From Irpex lacteus (taxonomy: Eukaryota; Basidiomycota; Agaricomycetes; Polyporales; Irpicaceae), in NCBI GenBank assembly GCA_001986395.2, contig MQVO02000006.1, forward strand, positions 868,001 to 932,000: DNA of 64,000 nt. Reading direction: 5' to 3'. The notes below the pieces were generated by a model. That model ran no database searches and was not told the origin of the DNA. It saw only the letters and a list, made by a program, of their open reading frames with translations. How positions within the stretch are numbered: position 1 is the stretch's first letter; every line of letters begins with the position of its first letter. This document shows positions 63,784-64,000 of the stretch, in pieces. A program made the position numbers and the translations under genes.

Positions 63784-64000
63784 ATGAGCGACGAAGATAA
63801 CCCTACGACTCTGCATCCACTCTCAACCATCGAAGAGTACGTGGCTGCTATCTAACAGTACTTAAGTAGTTATTTCGACTTATGACTGTTTGTGTCGTGT
63901 GCAGGGTTCCGAGCAACGTCACATCGTCTGCGGCATCCCCAAATCCTACTATGCACAACGAAGATTCGGACGAGGAGGAGTTCGTCTATCCTGGTGTTGA
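63784..64000 (+). CDS. 5' end of an acidic N-terminus protein, cut by the window edge
   Basis: ATG at 63784 opens MSDEDNPTTLHPLSTIEE, then an intron 63837-63904 (GTACGT to TGCAG) and exon 2 continuing VPSNVTSSAASPNPTM with HNEDSDEEEFVYPGV at the edge. The acidic, Ser-rich start is disordered; the DEEEFVYPG ending is reminiscent of the N-termini of some basidiomycete ankyrin-repeat proteins, but the family cannot be told from 49 residues. Confidence 0.6.

Overview
The window looks like nuclear DNA of a filamentous basidiomycete, most likely a mushroom-forming Agaricomycete. Genes are dense and cut by many 45-70 nt GT-AG introns. Several exons are very short. Protein families are fungal (PROPPIN, KCH potassium transporter, Rbg1, Slh1, Utp12, Imp4, LOA1), and there is an F-box/LRR-like gene of the type expanded in agarics. 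I found no tRNA, rRNA, CRISPR array or origin. Almost all genes had to be assembled across introns by eye; exon borders given here come from splice signals plus frame and family conservation.

Layout. 1-6.3 kb: an adenylation-carrier-protein enzyme followed by membrane helices and three left-handed beta-helix modules, resembling epsilon-poly-lysine-synthetase-type enzymes; its first third carries several one-base homopolymer contractions. 6.7-8.6 kb (-): F-box protein. 9.0-10.5 kb (+): LOA1-like acyltransferase. 10.9-12.4 kb (-): SRSF1/Srp2-like SR protein with a 9-nt microexon. 12.9-14.6 kb (-): Cys/Met-metabolism PLP enzyme. 14.85-15.34 kb: a 498-bp non-autonomous hAT-type element with 8-bp target duplication. 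15.5-16.6 kb (+): secreted double-psi beta-barrel protein. 16.8-20.3 kb (-): UTP12. 20.4-22.4 kb (+): M18 aminopeptidase. 22.5-23.9 kb (-): IMP4. 24.1-26.6 kb (-): ALG8. 26.8-27.2 kb (+): VMA21.

27.5-30.8 kb: two ribonucleotide reductase small-subunit genes in head-to-head orientation, with seven ACGCGT boxes in about 0.5 kb, five of them inside the first two introns of one copy. 31.0-32.9 kb (-): RBG1/DRG1 GTPase. 33.2-35.2 kb (+): KCH-type potassium transporter. 36.4-37.4 kb (-): mitochondrial inner membrane protease subunit. 38.2-39.0 kb (+): WrbA-like quinone reductase. 39.4-41.2 kb (-): ATE1 arginyltransferase. 41.9-43.5 kb (-) and 43.7-44.7 kb (+): a divergent PROPPIN/EMC3 pair. 45.0-45.9 kb (-): NCS1 calcium sensor. 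46.6-48.1 kb (+): Cys-rich protein with a long disordered tail. 48.5-54.5 kb (+): Slh1/ASCC3-like helicase. 54.6-56.5 kb (-): kynurenine aminotransferase-like enzyme. 56.5-61.0 kb: gene-poor. 61.0-63.4 kb (+): ferric reductase. 63.8 kb to the end: 5' end of one more gene.

Most genes are unrelated housekeeping functions (ribosome biogenesis by UTP12 and IMP4, ER and glycosylation by ALG8, EMC3 and VMA21, dNTP synthesis by the RNR pair). I see no classical multi-gene biosynthetic cluster. The least ordinary items are the three-module LbH synthetase, the MCB-loaded introns of the RNR gene and the hAT-type MITE beside the secreted-protein promoter.
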